NCBI GenBank assembly: GCA_964553615.1
Contig: CAZKMA010000019.1
Span: 11,160-75,159 of the forward strand
Direction: 5' to 3'
Source: DATKUC01 sp964553615
Lineage (GTDB): Bacteria; Spirochaetota; Spirochaetia; DSM-27196; DATKUC01
DNA: 64,000 nt
Numbering within the stretch: the stretch's first letter is position 1; each line of letters opens with the position of its first letter. This document shows positions 41,366 through 49,248 of the stretch, piece after piece. The notes beneath the pieces were generated by a model. It made no database searches. It worked only from the letters and a program-made list of their open reading frames with translations, and had not been told where the DNA came from. Position numbers and translations under genes: made by a program.

Positions 41366-42463
41366 ATGGCAAGAAAGATGAAAGCACTCGTGATCGGCGA
41401 TGCAATGATTCCCGGAAACCTGTTTCAGGCGGCGGCACAGAAGCACCTCGGTTCCGTCATCGGGTTACTCAAAACCGGAGACTGGGAATCGAGCTGGGAT
41501 CGGCTGCAGGCACGCAGGCTCGAGGTAGAGAAGAAGGGCCCGGAGATCGAGGATGTGCCGGAGCTCGTACGGACGGAAGGAAAGGACGCGGAGATGATTA
41601 TGGGCCTTTTCGTTCCGCTCTCGAGCAAAGTATACGACGCAATGCCTTCCCTGCGTATCGCCGGCGTTTCACGCGCAGGGGTGGAGAACGTGAACATAGA
41701 AGAGGCAACCCGGCGTGGGATACTCGTGTTCAACGTGGAGGGCCGCAATGCGGAGGCCGTTTCCGACTACGCGGTTGGACTGATGATTGCCGAGTTCAGA
41801 AACATTGCGCGGGCGCATCTTGCAATCAAGAACGGCACCTGGCGCAAAGAATTCTCGAACGCCGCCAATATTCCGCAGCTGAAGGAGAAGGTTGTGGGGA
41901 TCATCGGCTTCGGCTACATTGGCAGGCTTGTTGCCCGAAAGCTTTCCGGTTTCGGCGTCGAGATCTTTGTATACGATCCGTTCGTCGACGAACAGACCGT
42001 TGCGTCCCACGGCGCCCGGCGGGTGGATAAGGAGACACTGTTCCGGCAATGCGACTTCATTACCGTCCATGCGCGCCTGAACAAGAATACGAAACACATG
42101 GTCGGCGCAAAAGAGCTGAGCATTATGAAACCGACCGCCTACCTTATTAACACCGCGCGAGCGGGTCTCATAGACGAAACCGCCCTCCTGGCCTCGCTGC
42201 GAGACCGGCGAATAGCGGGCGCCGGCCTGGACGTGTTCGAAGATGAGCCGCTTTCCAGTACGAGTGAGTTCCTGAGCCTCGACAATGTTACCCTCACTAC
42301 TCACATTGCCGGAACAACGACAGAGGCGCTGACAGGATCGCCGGGGCTGCTCATGGATGACATCCGTAAGTTTTTTGACAATGAGAACCCTCGTTTCATA
42401 AAGAATCCCGATGTGATCGGCACCCCGAAGTTTGCGGACTGGCTCGCGGAGGTTAGAAAATGA
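41366..42463 (+). CDS. D-isomer specific 2-hydroxyacid dehydrogenase (phosphoglycerate dehydrogenase-like)
   Basis: NAD-dependent dehydrogenase of 365 residues acting on 2-hydroxy (often phosphorylated) acids. Seen: Rossmann motif VVGIIGFGYIGRLVARKL, catalytic Arg in LINTARAGLID, Glu in GLDVFEDEPLS, and His in LTTHIAGTTTEAL. An N-terminal insertion (residues 30-70) makes it longer than the ~320-residue standard. AGGAG lies 7 nt before ATG 41366. It overlaps the aldolase gene by 4 bp. In an RpiR operon with an aldolase and a sugar kinase it probably acts on a sugar-acid phosphate; the substrate is not known. Confidence 0.88.
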   Translation: MARKMKALVIGDAMIPGNLFQAAAQKHLGSVIGLLKTGDWESSWDRLQARRLEVEKKGPEIEDVPELVRTEGKDAEMIMGLFVPLSSKVYDAMPSLRIAGVSRAGVENVNIEEATRRGILVFNVEGRNAEAVSDYAVGLMIAEFRNIARAHLAIKNGTWRKEFSNAANIPQLKEKVVGIIGFGYIGRLVARKLSGFGVEIFVYDPFVDEQTVASHGARRVDKETLFRQCDFITVHARLNKNTKHMVGAKELSIMKPTAYLINTARAGLIDETALLASLRDRRIAGAGLDVFEDEPLSSTSEFLSLDNVTLTTHIAGTTTEALTGSPGLLMDDIRKFFDNENPRFIKNPDVIGTPKFADWLAEVRK

Positions 42464-43299
42464 TTGTTTCACTGAGCACACTGCTTACCGGGGCGCGCAA
42501 GGCAAGCTATGCGGTCGGCGCGTTCAATGTCTACAACTACGAGACAATCCGCGGCGTGGTGGAAGCCGGTGTCGAGGAAAAAACCCCGGTAATAATTGCA
42601 TTCGGAGAACGGTACCTCGAGAACATGAGCTTCACAGAAGTTGCATCGCTTGCCGCATCCGTTACATCAAAATCGGAGGTCCCGGTCTCCCTCCACCTCG
42701 ACCACTGCAAGTCGGTGGATCACATTGTCCAGGCAATACGTGCCGGCTTTACCTCGGTCATGTACGATGGGTCTGCTCTTCCGTACGACGACAACGTTGC
42801 GACCACCCGGGAGGTTACGCGGGTGGCCCATGCTGTCGGAGTCTCCGTGGAGGCCGAGCTTGGTGCGATCAGCCTGGGGGAGCGCTCAAACGAAGAGGGA
42901 GCCGAGCAGATCTACACCGACCCCGGACAGGCGCGGGACTTCGTAGCGCGAACGAGCATAGATGCCCTCGCGGTCTCCATCGGAACGGTCCACGGAATGT
43001 ATAAGGGCGAACCGAAGGTTGACGTGGGAGTACTGAAGGAGATCCATCGGATAGTACCGATTCCGCTCGTTCTTCACGGCGGTTCGGGAACTCCCGTTTC
43101 AGTCCTCCACGATTGTATCCGTCACGGAATCTGCAAGGTGAACGTGAATACCGAAATCTCGGCGTATACGGTAGATGGGCTCAGGCAGATGCTCGCTGAC
43201 GGTAAGGATTACCATTTCTCCCGCATCTCTCGGGAAGCGGTGACCTTCGTGAAAGAGGTTGTCAGGAAATACATCGGAATTTTCAACGGAGCTGCTTGA
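42460..43299 (+). CDS. Class II (zinc) fructose-bisphosphate-type aldolase
   Basis: Zinc-dependent aldolase of 279 residues related to GatY/KbaY/FbaA/IolJ. Typical features: the start SYAVGAFNVYNYETIRGVVE, zinc and base residues in SLHLDHCKSVDHI, AELGAISLGE, SIGTVHGMYKGEP, LVLHGGSGTPVS, and KVNVNTEI. These cleave phosphorylated ketoses to dihydroxyacetone phosphate and an aldehyde. It is second in the dehydrogenase-aldolase-kinase run and overlaps the dehydrogenase gene by 4 bp. It could serve as the IolJ of this organism, but it is not in the iol operon and its neighbours point to a separate pathway. Confidence 0.9.
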   Translation: MIVSLSTLLTGARKASYAVGAFNVYNYETIRGVVEAGVEEKTPVIIAFGERYLENMSFTEVASLAASVTSKSEVPVSLHLDHCKSVDHIVQAIRAGFTSVMYDGSALPYDDNVATTREVTRVAHAVGVSVEAELGAISLGERSNEEGAEQIYTDPGQARDFVARTSIDALAVSIGTVHGMYKGEPKVDVGVLKEIHRIVPIPLVLHGGSGTPVSVLHDCIRHGICKVNVNTEISAYTVDGLRQMLADGKDYHFSRISREAVTFVKEVVRKYIGIFNGAA

Positions 43300-43300
43300 T

Positions 43301-44809
43301 TTGGATACGCTTCTCGTTGTCGACGCCGGCACGTCGAGCCTTCGCTGTTCGACCCTGGGAACAGACGGGACGGTGTACAACACGGCAAGTCGGGATTACG
43401 CTCCGAACTTCCTCGACTCGACACGGGTCGAACAGGACCCGAAAATCTGGGAAACGAGTCTCCTGGAAACCGTCCGCGAGTCGGCGGCATTCTGTACCGA
43501 ACATGGTCATGCCGTGTGCGGAATTTCCGTTACCTCGCAGCGCGCTTCGGTCATAGCGGTGGATTCCTCAGGCGAGCCGATGCGTCCCGCCATCATGTGG
43601 CAGGACCGGAGAAGCGTTGCCGAGAGCCGGGAGATCGCGGAGCGCCTGACGCTGCGCGGGGTGTATGAACGCACCGGGCTGCGTGCCGATTCCTATTTTT
43701 CGGCACCGAAGATGCTCTGGCTCAATCGAAATGAACCGGATGTCTTTCGCCGCAGCTCACGGTTGATCGGCGTACAGGACTGGATTATCTGGAACATGAC
43801 CGGAGAATACCTCACCGATTCGTCCCAGGCGTGTCGAACCATGCTCATGGATATCCGCACGCGCAGGTGGGATCCGGAACTGCTGAAGGCAGCGGGCGTC
43901 CGTCCTGGTCAACTGCCGGACATAGTTGAGCCGGGTGCTGCATCCGGCGGGCTGTGTGGCCCCTTCGCCCGGGCGGTGGGTCTGGCGAAAGGTACCCCGG
44001 TCATCATCTCCGGCGGGGATCAGCAGAACGCCGCACTTGCCCTCGGCGTCCTGAGTTCCGGTACGGCGGAAGCAAACACAGGAACCGGCTCGTTCCTCCT
44101 TGCCTACGCGGAGGAACCCGTGCTCGATGAACGGATGCGCGTCATCTGCAGCTGCGGGGCCATTCCCGGAACCTGGGTGCTGGAGGCGGGACTGCTCACA
44201 AGCGGGATGGTGTACTCGTGGGCAAAGGACCAGTTCTTCCGGGATGCGACTCCGCGGGAGATGGAGACTATGAGCCGGGAAGCCGGAGAATCTCCGGCAG
44301 GATCGAACGGTGTACTGGTGCTCCCGCATTTCAAGGGCGCCGCGGCTCCGCACTGGAATCCACTTGCGCGCGGCCTGTTCTACGGCATCGGGATGAGCAC
44401 AACCCGGGGAGACATTGCCCGGGCCATTCTTGAAGGAATTGCCGTTGAAATGGGAGAAAATCTTTCCATCATGGAGGATCTCCTCGGAAGCATACGCGAA
44501 ATCAGCGTTGCGGGTGGACTTGTTCGTCTTCGGCTCTTCAATACTATTCAAGCCAACTGCTTCAATCGGCCGCTCAGACGATACCGTAACAGTGAGGCAT
44601 CCACCCTCGGGGCACTCATGAATGCCGGAGTTACCCTGGGCATCTACGCGGATTACCAGTCCGCGTTTCACACGGTCTGTCCGGATGAGCCCGAAATACT
44701 GCAACCCGAGGCACAGCAAGTTGAGCTGTACCGGCGCCTGAGCATTCGAATGGGCCGTGTGTACGAAGCGTTAAAAGGTGAATCGGTGGAGGAGTTCGAT
44801 GAGCGGTGA
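43301..44809 (+). CDS. FGGY family carbohydrate kinase
   Basis: ATP-dependent sugar or sugar-acid kinase of 502 residues (gluconokinase/xylulokinase/L-ribulokinase/glycerol kinase fold). Seen: N-terminal phosphate motif LLVVDAGTSSLRCSTLG, then GISVTSQRASVIAVDS, MWQDRRSV, ISGGDQQNAALALG, and the second domain motifs EANTGTGSFLLAY and EISVAGGLVRLRLFNTI, where Val-Ala-Gly-Gly matches the FGGY adenosine site. TTG at 43301, one base after the aldolase stop, has GGAG 9 nt upstream and fits the family start. Phosphorylates the substrate of the preceding aldolase, by inference from order. Confidence 0.9.
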   Translation: MDTLLVVDAGTSSLRCSTLGTDGTVYNTASRDYAPNFLDSTRVEQDPKIWETSLLETVRESAAFCTEHGHAVCGISVTSQRASVIAVDSSGEPMRPAIMWQDRRSVAESREIAERLTLRGVYERTGLRADSYFSAPKMLWLNRNEPDVFRRSSRLIGVQDWIIWNMTGEYLTDSSQACRTMLMDIRTRRWDPELLKAAGVRPGQLPDIVEPGAASGGLCGPFARAVGLAKGTPVIISGGDQQNAALALGVLSSGTAEANTGTGSFLLAYAEEPVLDERMRVICSCGAIPGTWVLEAGLLTSGMVYSWAKDQFFRDATPREMETMSREAGESPAGSNGVLVLPHFKGAAAPHWNPLARGLFYGIGMSTTRGDIARAILEGIAVEMGENLSIMEDLLGSIREISVAGGLVRLRLFNTIQANCFNRPLRRYRNSEASTLGALMNAGVTLGIYADYQSAFHTVCPDEPEILQPEAQQVELYRRLSIRMGRVYEALKGESVEEFDER

Positions 44810-44948
44810 TGGAACAACTGTCCGTTACGCGGACCTTGCCTCACAGACAGAGTTTGCGCAGGACACCGGATTCGGTTTCGGCCATTCGAATCTCCGGTCA
44901 TATATAGAAGAAAAGATGAGCGGGCACCGCGAAACGCCTTCGCAATAA
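44799..44948 (+). CDS. Small ORF (49 aa) coupled to the FGGY kinase gene
   Basis: Forty-nine codons starting MSGDGTTVRYADLASQTEFA and ending HRETPSQ. ATG at 44799 lies inside the last codons of the kinase gene and has a near-perfect GGAGGAG site 4 nt upstream, so it is well placed for translational coupling. I recognise no family. The composition is polar (Gly, Thr, Ser, Glu) without membrane segment or metal motif. It could be a genuine small protein or the N-terminal remnant of a deleted enzyme of the same operon. Confidence 0.5.
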   Translation: MSGDGTTVRYADLASQTEFAQDTGFGFGHSNLRSYIEEKMSGHRETPSQ

Positions 44949-44967
44949 TCCGTGGTAATATGGACTC

Positions 44968-46080
44968 ATGAACATAGCCATAATCGGGACAGGATCCCGT
45001 TCGTTCTACATGTACGGTCCACTGCTCCGCAGGCTCGGAAAAAGCGCACAGCTTGTCTCTGTCTGGGGCCGCAGCGAGGAATCCGCGCGAAAGCTGGGAG
45101 AACAGCTGGACGTACCCTGGTACACCGACCTGGACCGCCTGGTGCGAGAGACACGGCCTGAAGCCGGAATTGTCTCGGTTACTGCACAGGCAAACGGATC
45201 GGTTGCGCTCATGGCGCTGAACCACGGACTCAATGTGCTCATTGAAACGCCCATAGCGGTCGACCTCGAAGAAGCAGACGCCATTATTGAAATTGCCACA
45301 CGAAAGAACCTGAAGGTAGAGGTAAGTGAGCAGTTTCATCTGCGGCCCATGGAGCAGATCAAACTCAAGCTGATCGAGTCCGGACTCTTCGGAAAAGTCT
45401 CCACAGCGTTCAACGACTATGCCGGCCATGGGTATCACGGGATGAGCGTGCTGCGCAGCTATATCGGGTTCGACGAACGTCCGCTCAGCGTTGTCGGCTT
45501 CACGGCGGACTACCCGCTCACTCCTCACTACAGTCAGATCTCGGGTACCAACGAGGCAAGAACCGAAACGCAGGAACACGGTATTATCAGGTTCGAAAAC
45601 GGGCAGACCGGCATTTTCCACTGGACAGGCGTTGGATACGACTCCGCGCTGCGCTGGTGGCGGAGCAGTCGATTCATGGCAGAGAACGGAATGGGGATTT
45701 CGATCGGCAATAGCACTGAAAGTGAGGAGCGGATTACTCTTCTCTCATCGGACGGAGCCGCACCACGCCCGGTCGGGATTCAGCGCGTGTACGAACGGTG
45801 CGACGGAGGAGCGCTTGTCAGAGTTGAAGCCCACACGGGCGATCCGCGCACACCGCTCGTTACCTGGGCGAATCCGTTTGCAACGGGGCTGCCGGGAGAA
45901 AACCCGCAGTGGCATGACGATGAGATAGGCGTTGCCTCCTGCATTATGAGTCTTGTCAGCGCGGTGGAGCTCAACGAGGATCCGGCATACGGCGCCCGGC
46001 AGGCCCGGATGGACCAGGCACTCATCCTTGCCCTTCGGCGGTCCGCCGCGGCAGGCGGAGTACCCGTACCGGTCACTTGA
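44968..46080 (+). CDS. Gfo/Idh/MocA family oxidoreductase
   Basis: NAD(P)-dependent oxidoreductase of 370 residues. Seen: NIAIIGTGSRSFYMYGPLLR (glycine-rich motif), LNVLIETPIAVDLEEADAII in the position of the usual EKP signature (here ETP, so the catalytic Lys position is Thr), and VSEQFHLRPMEQIKL. A replaced Lys is seen in some MocA-like proteins acting as hydrolases or epimerases, so plain dehydrogenase activity is not certain. It lies 19 bp after the small ORF and closes the RpiR operon. Confidence 0.8.
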   Translation: MNIAIIGTGSRSFYMYGPLLRRLGKSAQLVSVWGRSEESARKLGEQLDVPWYTDLDRLVRETRPEAGIVSVTAQANGSVALMALNHGLNVLIETPIAVDLEEADAIIEIATRKNLKVEVSEQFHLRPMEQIKLKLIESGLFGKVSTAFNDYAGHGYHGMSVLRSYIGFDERPLSVVGFTADYPLTPHYSQISGTNEARTETQEHGIIRFENGQTGIFHWTGVGYDSALRWWRSSRFMAENGMGISIGNSTESEERITLLSSDGAAPRPVGIQRVYERCDGGALVRVEAHTGDPRTPLVTWANPFATGLPGENPQWHDDEIGVASCIMSLVSAVELNEDPAYGARQARMDQALILALRRSAAAGGVPVPVT

Positions 46081-46107
46081 TACGCATCCCCCATACGATG
46101 CTACAAT
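46077..46107 (+). promoter_or_regulatory. Candidate promoter before the SET/ATP-grasp/GNAT unit
   Basis: TTGATA (46077-46082), 19-nt spacer, TACAAT (46102-46107). It overlaps the TGA stop of the oxidoreductase gene and ends 6 bp before ATG 46114. That leader is very short, so the promoter may really serve the ATP-grasp gene. Confidence 0.4.
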
Positions 46108-46113
46108 TGAAGC

Positions 46114-46356
46114 ATGGTGAATATAGGGGGAGCCCATGCCGCGGCTATAGTGCTCGGCTACGGGTCGATCTACAATCACTCGTACGTCCCGAACGTGCTG
46201 TATTTCCGAAAGTTCGATGAACGTGTCATGGAGTATGTCGCCCTCCGAATTATTGCAGCTGGAGAGGAGATCACTATCAACCACAACGGCAACCCGGACG
46301 ACAGGACTCCTGTATGGTTCGAATCCCCCATCGAAGCAACGAGCCTCGCAACGTAG
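46114..46356 (+). CDS. Truncated SET domain protein
   Basis: Eighty residues equal to the C-terminal half of a SET lysine-methyltransferase domain: YGSIYNHSYVPNVLYF (the knot motif NHSxxPN) and ALRIIAAGEEITINHNGNP. Compact bacterial SET proteins need about 120-140 residues. The N-terminal half is missing, and a TGA lies in frame just before the ATG, so it cannot be recovered upstream. The catalytic tyrosine expected in the ITxNY motif is His57 (one base change from TAC). Activity is doubtful; this may be a decaying gene kept by its place in the operon. It overlaps the ATP-grasp start by 43 bp. Confidence 0.75.
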   Translation: MVNIGGAHAAAIVLGYGSIYNHSYVPNVLYFRKFDERVMEYVALRIIAAGEEITINHNGNPDDRTPVWFESPIEATSLAT

Positions 46357-47348
46357 CGGTTCTCTACTCGCTCGTCGATTCACTCGGGCGCGGAGAAGAC
46401 GGTGATCTGTTGCCGGATCTGGAGACCGCGGACATAGCCATTTCAGTCCGGGCGGCGCTGGTACACAGTGGTTTCGCAGTTTCCGGCATCCCGATCCGAA
46501 CGGTCGGTGATATTGCCGCTGCACTTCTCCCACTGGATCGGGAAAGCACTCTCGTCTTTAATCTCTGCGAGGCCCTCGATAACTCGAACACCGGCGGCGA
46601 AATTCTTGCTGCGCGCGAGATTGAACGAAACGGATTCCTGTACACCGGTGCAAACCCGGATGTGCTTGAACGGTGTCTGGACAAGGCGCGCTCCCATGCA
46701 ATTCTGGCAAAAGCCGGGATTCCTGTTGCGCGGTACCAGGTGTTCGAAGACTCAGAGGAGCCGCTTCGGCTGACGTTTCCGGTCATCGTGAAACCGACAC
46801 GGGAAGATTGCAGCCTGGCTATCAGCGAAGATGCAGTGGTGGATTCCGAAGACGCTCTTCGCAAACGGATACGTTACGTTCTTTCGACATACCGGCAGCC
46901 CGCCCTCGTGGAACAGTTCCTGGACGGGCGAGAGTTTTCAGTCAGCGTCTGGGGAAACAGTGAACCAGGTGTCGTGGGGACGGGAGAAATTGACTTCTCG
47001 AGCTGCCCGGATCCCCGAAAACGCATTGAAACGTTCAGTAACAAATGGTCGGATCGATTCCCCGGGCTGTACCCGGCACGCGGCAACGCATTTGAACGAA
47101 GGCACCTGGAGAAAATCGGACTCGAAGCGTACCAGGCACTCGGGTGCAACGGATACGGGCGGGTAGACCTCCGCAAACACGGTGATTCGGTCTATGTACT
47201 CGAAGTGAACCCGAACCCCTCACTCGCCGCAGACGCCGGATTCGCCCGCGCTGCTCAGGCATCCGGGATGGATTATGCGGCAATGGCCCGAAGATTGGTT
47301 CTCCAGGCCTGGTCGCCAAAGGAGCACACGTATGGCACAATCCGGTAA
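46314..47348 (+). CDS. ATP-grasp ligase (D-Ala-D-Ala ligase-like)
   Basis: Carboxylate-amine ligase of 344 residues. The order fits the D-alanine-D-alanine ligase group: FNLCEALDNSNTGGEILAAR, LDKARSHAILAKAGIPVARY, FPVIVKPTREDCSLAISED (ATP-binding Lys), PALVEQFLDGREFSVSVWG, and the Mg-binding VYVLEVNPNPSLAADAGFAR. The substrate-binding loop differs from Ddl and no other cell-wall gene is near, so a role in making another dipeptide or modifying a peptide or protein end is more likely. It is followed by an overlapping GNAT gene. ATG at 46314 has AGGA 7 nt upstream. Confidence 0.87.
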   Translation: MVRIPHRSNEPRNVAVLYSLVDSLGRGEDGDLLPDLETADIAISVRAALVHSGFAVSGIPIRTVGDIAAALLPLDRESTLVFNLCEALDNSNTGGEILAAREIERNGFLYTGANPDVLERCLDKARSHAILAKAGIPVARYQVFEDSEEPLRLTFPVIVKPTREDCSLAISEDAVVDSEDALRKRIRYVLSTYRQPALVEQFLDGREFSVSVWGNSEPGVVGTGEIDFSSCPDPRKRIETFSNKWSDRFPGLYPARGNAFERRHLEKIGLEAYQALGCNGYGRVDLRKHGDSVYVLEVNPNPSLAADAGFARAAQASGMDYAAMARRLVLQAWSPKEHTYGTIR

Positions 47349-47826
47349 CCCGTTTCTCATTCGCCAGACAATTCGAAACGATATCGGGCCCATCCTGGCC
47401 ATTTCGAGAAATGTCGGCGTGTTTTCGGATGTCGAGGTAGATACTGTCGATGAGCTTCTGAACGACTATTTCGAAAAGGGCCCTGTTCAGAGCGGATACT
47501 ACTTCCTCAGCTGTGTCGATGACGGTCGTGTACTGGGCTTCTCATGCCATGGACCCCGTGCGCTGACCGAAGGGACCTTTGACCTGTACTGGATAGCTAC
47601 AGATCCCAACGACGGCAGGCGCGGTGTAGCCGCGGCGCTCAATCGGCGTATACGGGAGGAAATTCGGGCCATTGGAGGCCGCATGATAGTTGCGGAAACC
47701 TCGAGCCGCGCCGATTATGAAAAGACTCGACGTTTCTACGAAAAGATCGGGTACACGGCCGAAGCACGGATCAAGGATTTTTACGCGCCGGCGGACGATA
47801 TTGTCATGTACGTCGATCGACTATAG
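47332..47826 (+). CDS. GNAT N-acetyltransferase next to ATP-grasp
   Basis: N-acetyltransferase of 164 residues. Core: NPFLIRQTIRNDIGPILAIS, a strand around YFLSCVDDGRVLGFSCHGPR, the acetyl-CoA loop region ATDPNDGRRGVAAALNRRIR (the RRGVAAAL motif), and YEKTRRFYEKIGYTAEARIK. ATG at 47332 has AAAGGAG 8 nt upstream and overlaps the ATP-grasp gene by 17 bp, so the two are coupled. Acetylation of the ligase product or of a shared substrate is a plausible link, by inference from context. Confidence 0.88.
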   Translation: MAQSGNPFLIRQTIRNDIGPILAISRNVGVFSDVEVDTVDELLNDYFEKGPVQSGYYFLSCVDDGRVLGFSCHGPRALTEGTFDLYWIATDPNDGRRGVAAALNRRIREEIRAIGGRMIVAETSSRADYEKTRRFYEKIGYTAEARIKDFYAPADDIVMYVDRL

Positions 47827-47843
47827 TCAGATGGAGAATTATT

Positions 47844-48533
47844 GTGAACAGAGCATCATGGGTGTTGCTTGCACTGCTGGGATTCGTATCGATGCCGCTT
47901 GCCGCTCAACAAATCGGAGGTGGTGTAAGTATCTTCATTCCCGAGTCCTCCTGGCTCGGACACGGGTCGGTGAGCTACGAGGCAAAGGTGCAGACGAGCA
48001 TCGGGCTCGGAGGGCTCTTCAGTCTCCCGGTCGGTATTGCCTATGACAAGGTGTATGGTCTCCTTCCCCAGGGGGGTGCCCAGACCGGGTCGACATTGCC
48101 GTGGGCAGTAACCGATTCATTCATGCTCTTTACCGGAATCCGGATTACCATCCCCATATCGGTCCTGTTTCTGCAGGCGGAGGCAGGCGGCATCGGTCAG
48201 TGGAATGCAGGCATCCTTCCGCTGGACGGTAATATCGGCGCGTCGCTTGCACCACCGGGAACCATCTGGGCAATGCAGTCCGTGAATGCCATTGCACCGT
48301 TCGGCTACGGGTACTATGCAGGCGGTTCCATTGGCGTGAACGTCCGGAACGTCCGCGTAGCACTCGATGGAGGCTACCGGTACACGGTTTCTCCGCTCGA
48401 CCTCACGGGAACCTACTACCAGGTAACAACAGGTTCCCCGACAGCGTCCGGACCAATCTCACTGAAAAAGACCGACTCCGCACTGCGCCTTGCGGGAGTT
48501 TACGTGGGACTCACGGGCAGCTTCTCGTACTGA
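47844..48533 (+). CDS. Exported outer-membrane beta-barrel-like protein
   Basis: Protein of 229 residues with a signal peptide (NRASWVLLALLGFVSMPLAA then Q-Q). The mature part is rich in Gly, Ser, Tyr and alternating hydrophobic residues, with strands such as VSYEAKVQTSIGLGGLFSLP, YGYYAGGSIGVNVRNVRVAL and RLAGVYVGLTGSFSY. It ends in a C-terminal Tyr, as BAM-dependent barrels do. No specific family is recognised. GTG at 47844 has a GGAG site. It follows the GNAT stop by 17 bp and could be co-transcribed with it. Confidence 0.7.
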   Translation: MNRASWVLLALLGFVSMPLAAQQIGGGVSIFIPESSWLGHGSVSYEAKVQTSIGLGGLFSLPVGIAYDKVYGLLPQGGAQTGSTLPWAVTDSFMLFTGIRITIPISVLFLQAEAGGIGQWNAGILPLDGNIGASLAPPGTIWAMQSVNAIAPFGYGYYAGGSIGVNVRNVRVALDGGYRYTVSPLDLTGTYYQVTTGSPTASGPISLKKTDSALRLAGVYVGLTGSFSY

Positions 48534-48559
48534 GAACTCCACGGAGCCGCTTTCCGCAG

Positions 48560-49126
48560 CTACTCGAGATTCGCGTGGCGTTCGAACATGCGTTCCGATG
48601 TCAGGTTCATCCGCTCCATCAGGAGCGCGACAATCGTATCCAGCACCAGCCACAGGCTTTGCTCGAACAGGTTGGCCATTGGCTGGATGCTGCGAACCGC
48701 GTTTCGGGCACCCGGATCCGCCTTCGGGGTTGATGCCGGGATGTCCACAACAAGGTCCGCAATGGCGCCTATCCGGGATGTGCCGTCGGTAGTAAGAAGC
48801 ACCACGCGGCCACCGAGAGACTTTGCCTTGTCTGCAGTCACACGCAGACTTGCCGTGTTTCCGGAGCCGGAACCAATAACAAGCAGATCCCCCGCGCCAA
48901 AGGCGGGGGTTGTCGCGTCGCCAACCACATACGATTCGATGCCCATGTGCATGAGCCGCATTGCAAAGCCGCGCATGACGAGGCCGGAGCGCCCCGCACC
49001 CGCACTATAAACACGTGGTACGCTGCTCACCGCGTCCACCACGTCATCCACGCTTCCGGAATCCACCCGGGAAAAAAGTTCACGCAGCTCATCTATCGCC
49101 ACGAATCGCATGGAATCGAAACTCAT
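48560..49126 (-). CDS. hxlB: 6-phospho-3-hexuloisomerase (PHI)
   Basis: SIS-domain isomerase of 188 residues that interconverts 3-hexulose 6-phosphate and fructose 6-phosphate. The match to the PHI family is strong: YSAGAGRSGLVMRGFAMRLM, VVGDATTPAFGAGDLLVIGS, GSGNTASLRVTADKAKS, QPMANLFEQSLWLVLD and the C-terminal ERHANLE, which is a hallmark. ATG at 49126 has AGGAG 9 nt upstream. It is divergent from rbsK, sharing the operator region. Its usual partner, hexulose-phosphate synthase, is about 10.6 kb away at 59762. The pair gives either formaldehyde fixation or ribulose 5-phosphate supply from fructose 6-phosphate. Confidence 0.9.
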   Translation of the reverse strand: MSFDSMRFVAIDELRELFSRVDSGSVDDVVDAVSSVPRVYSAGAGRSGLVMRGFAMRLMHMGIESYVVGDATTPAFGAGDLLVIGSGSGNTASLRVTADKAKSLGGRVVLLTTDGTSRIGAIADLVVDIPASTPKADPGARNAVRSIQPMANLFEQSLWLVLDTIVALLMERMNLTSERMFERHANLE

Positions 49127-49178
49127 AATCTTCACTCCTGTGTGACCGGAAGAATTTGACAACCGCCCCAACATATGT

Positions 49179-49213
49179 TGTAATGTCATTACATTATCCT
49201 AACACGGTATAAT
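49179..49213 (+). promoter_or_regulatory. rbsK promoter with 15-bp palindromic operator
   Basis: Perfect palindrome TGTAATGTCATTACA (49179-49193) followed by -10 TATAAT (49208-49213); the -35 position (GTCATT, 49185-49190, 17-nt spacer) lies in the palindrome. Related sequences occur before rbsB and before the AroE-like gene. Candidate site for the UTRA GntR repressor encoded at 55093. Confidence 0.65.
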
Positions 49214-49248
49214 TCCTCGCTCAAGACACTATCAGAAAGGAAGAGAAC

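Noticed and set aside
42460..43299. Class II aldolase as the missing IolJ of the inositol pathway
   Set aside because: Sequence class would allow it, but it is 28 kb from the iol genes in an RpiR operon with its own kinase and dehydrogenase. Not excluded, only not supported.
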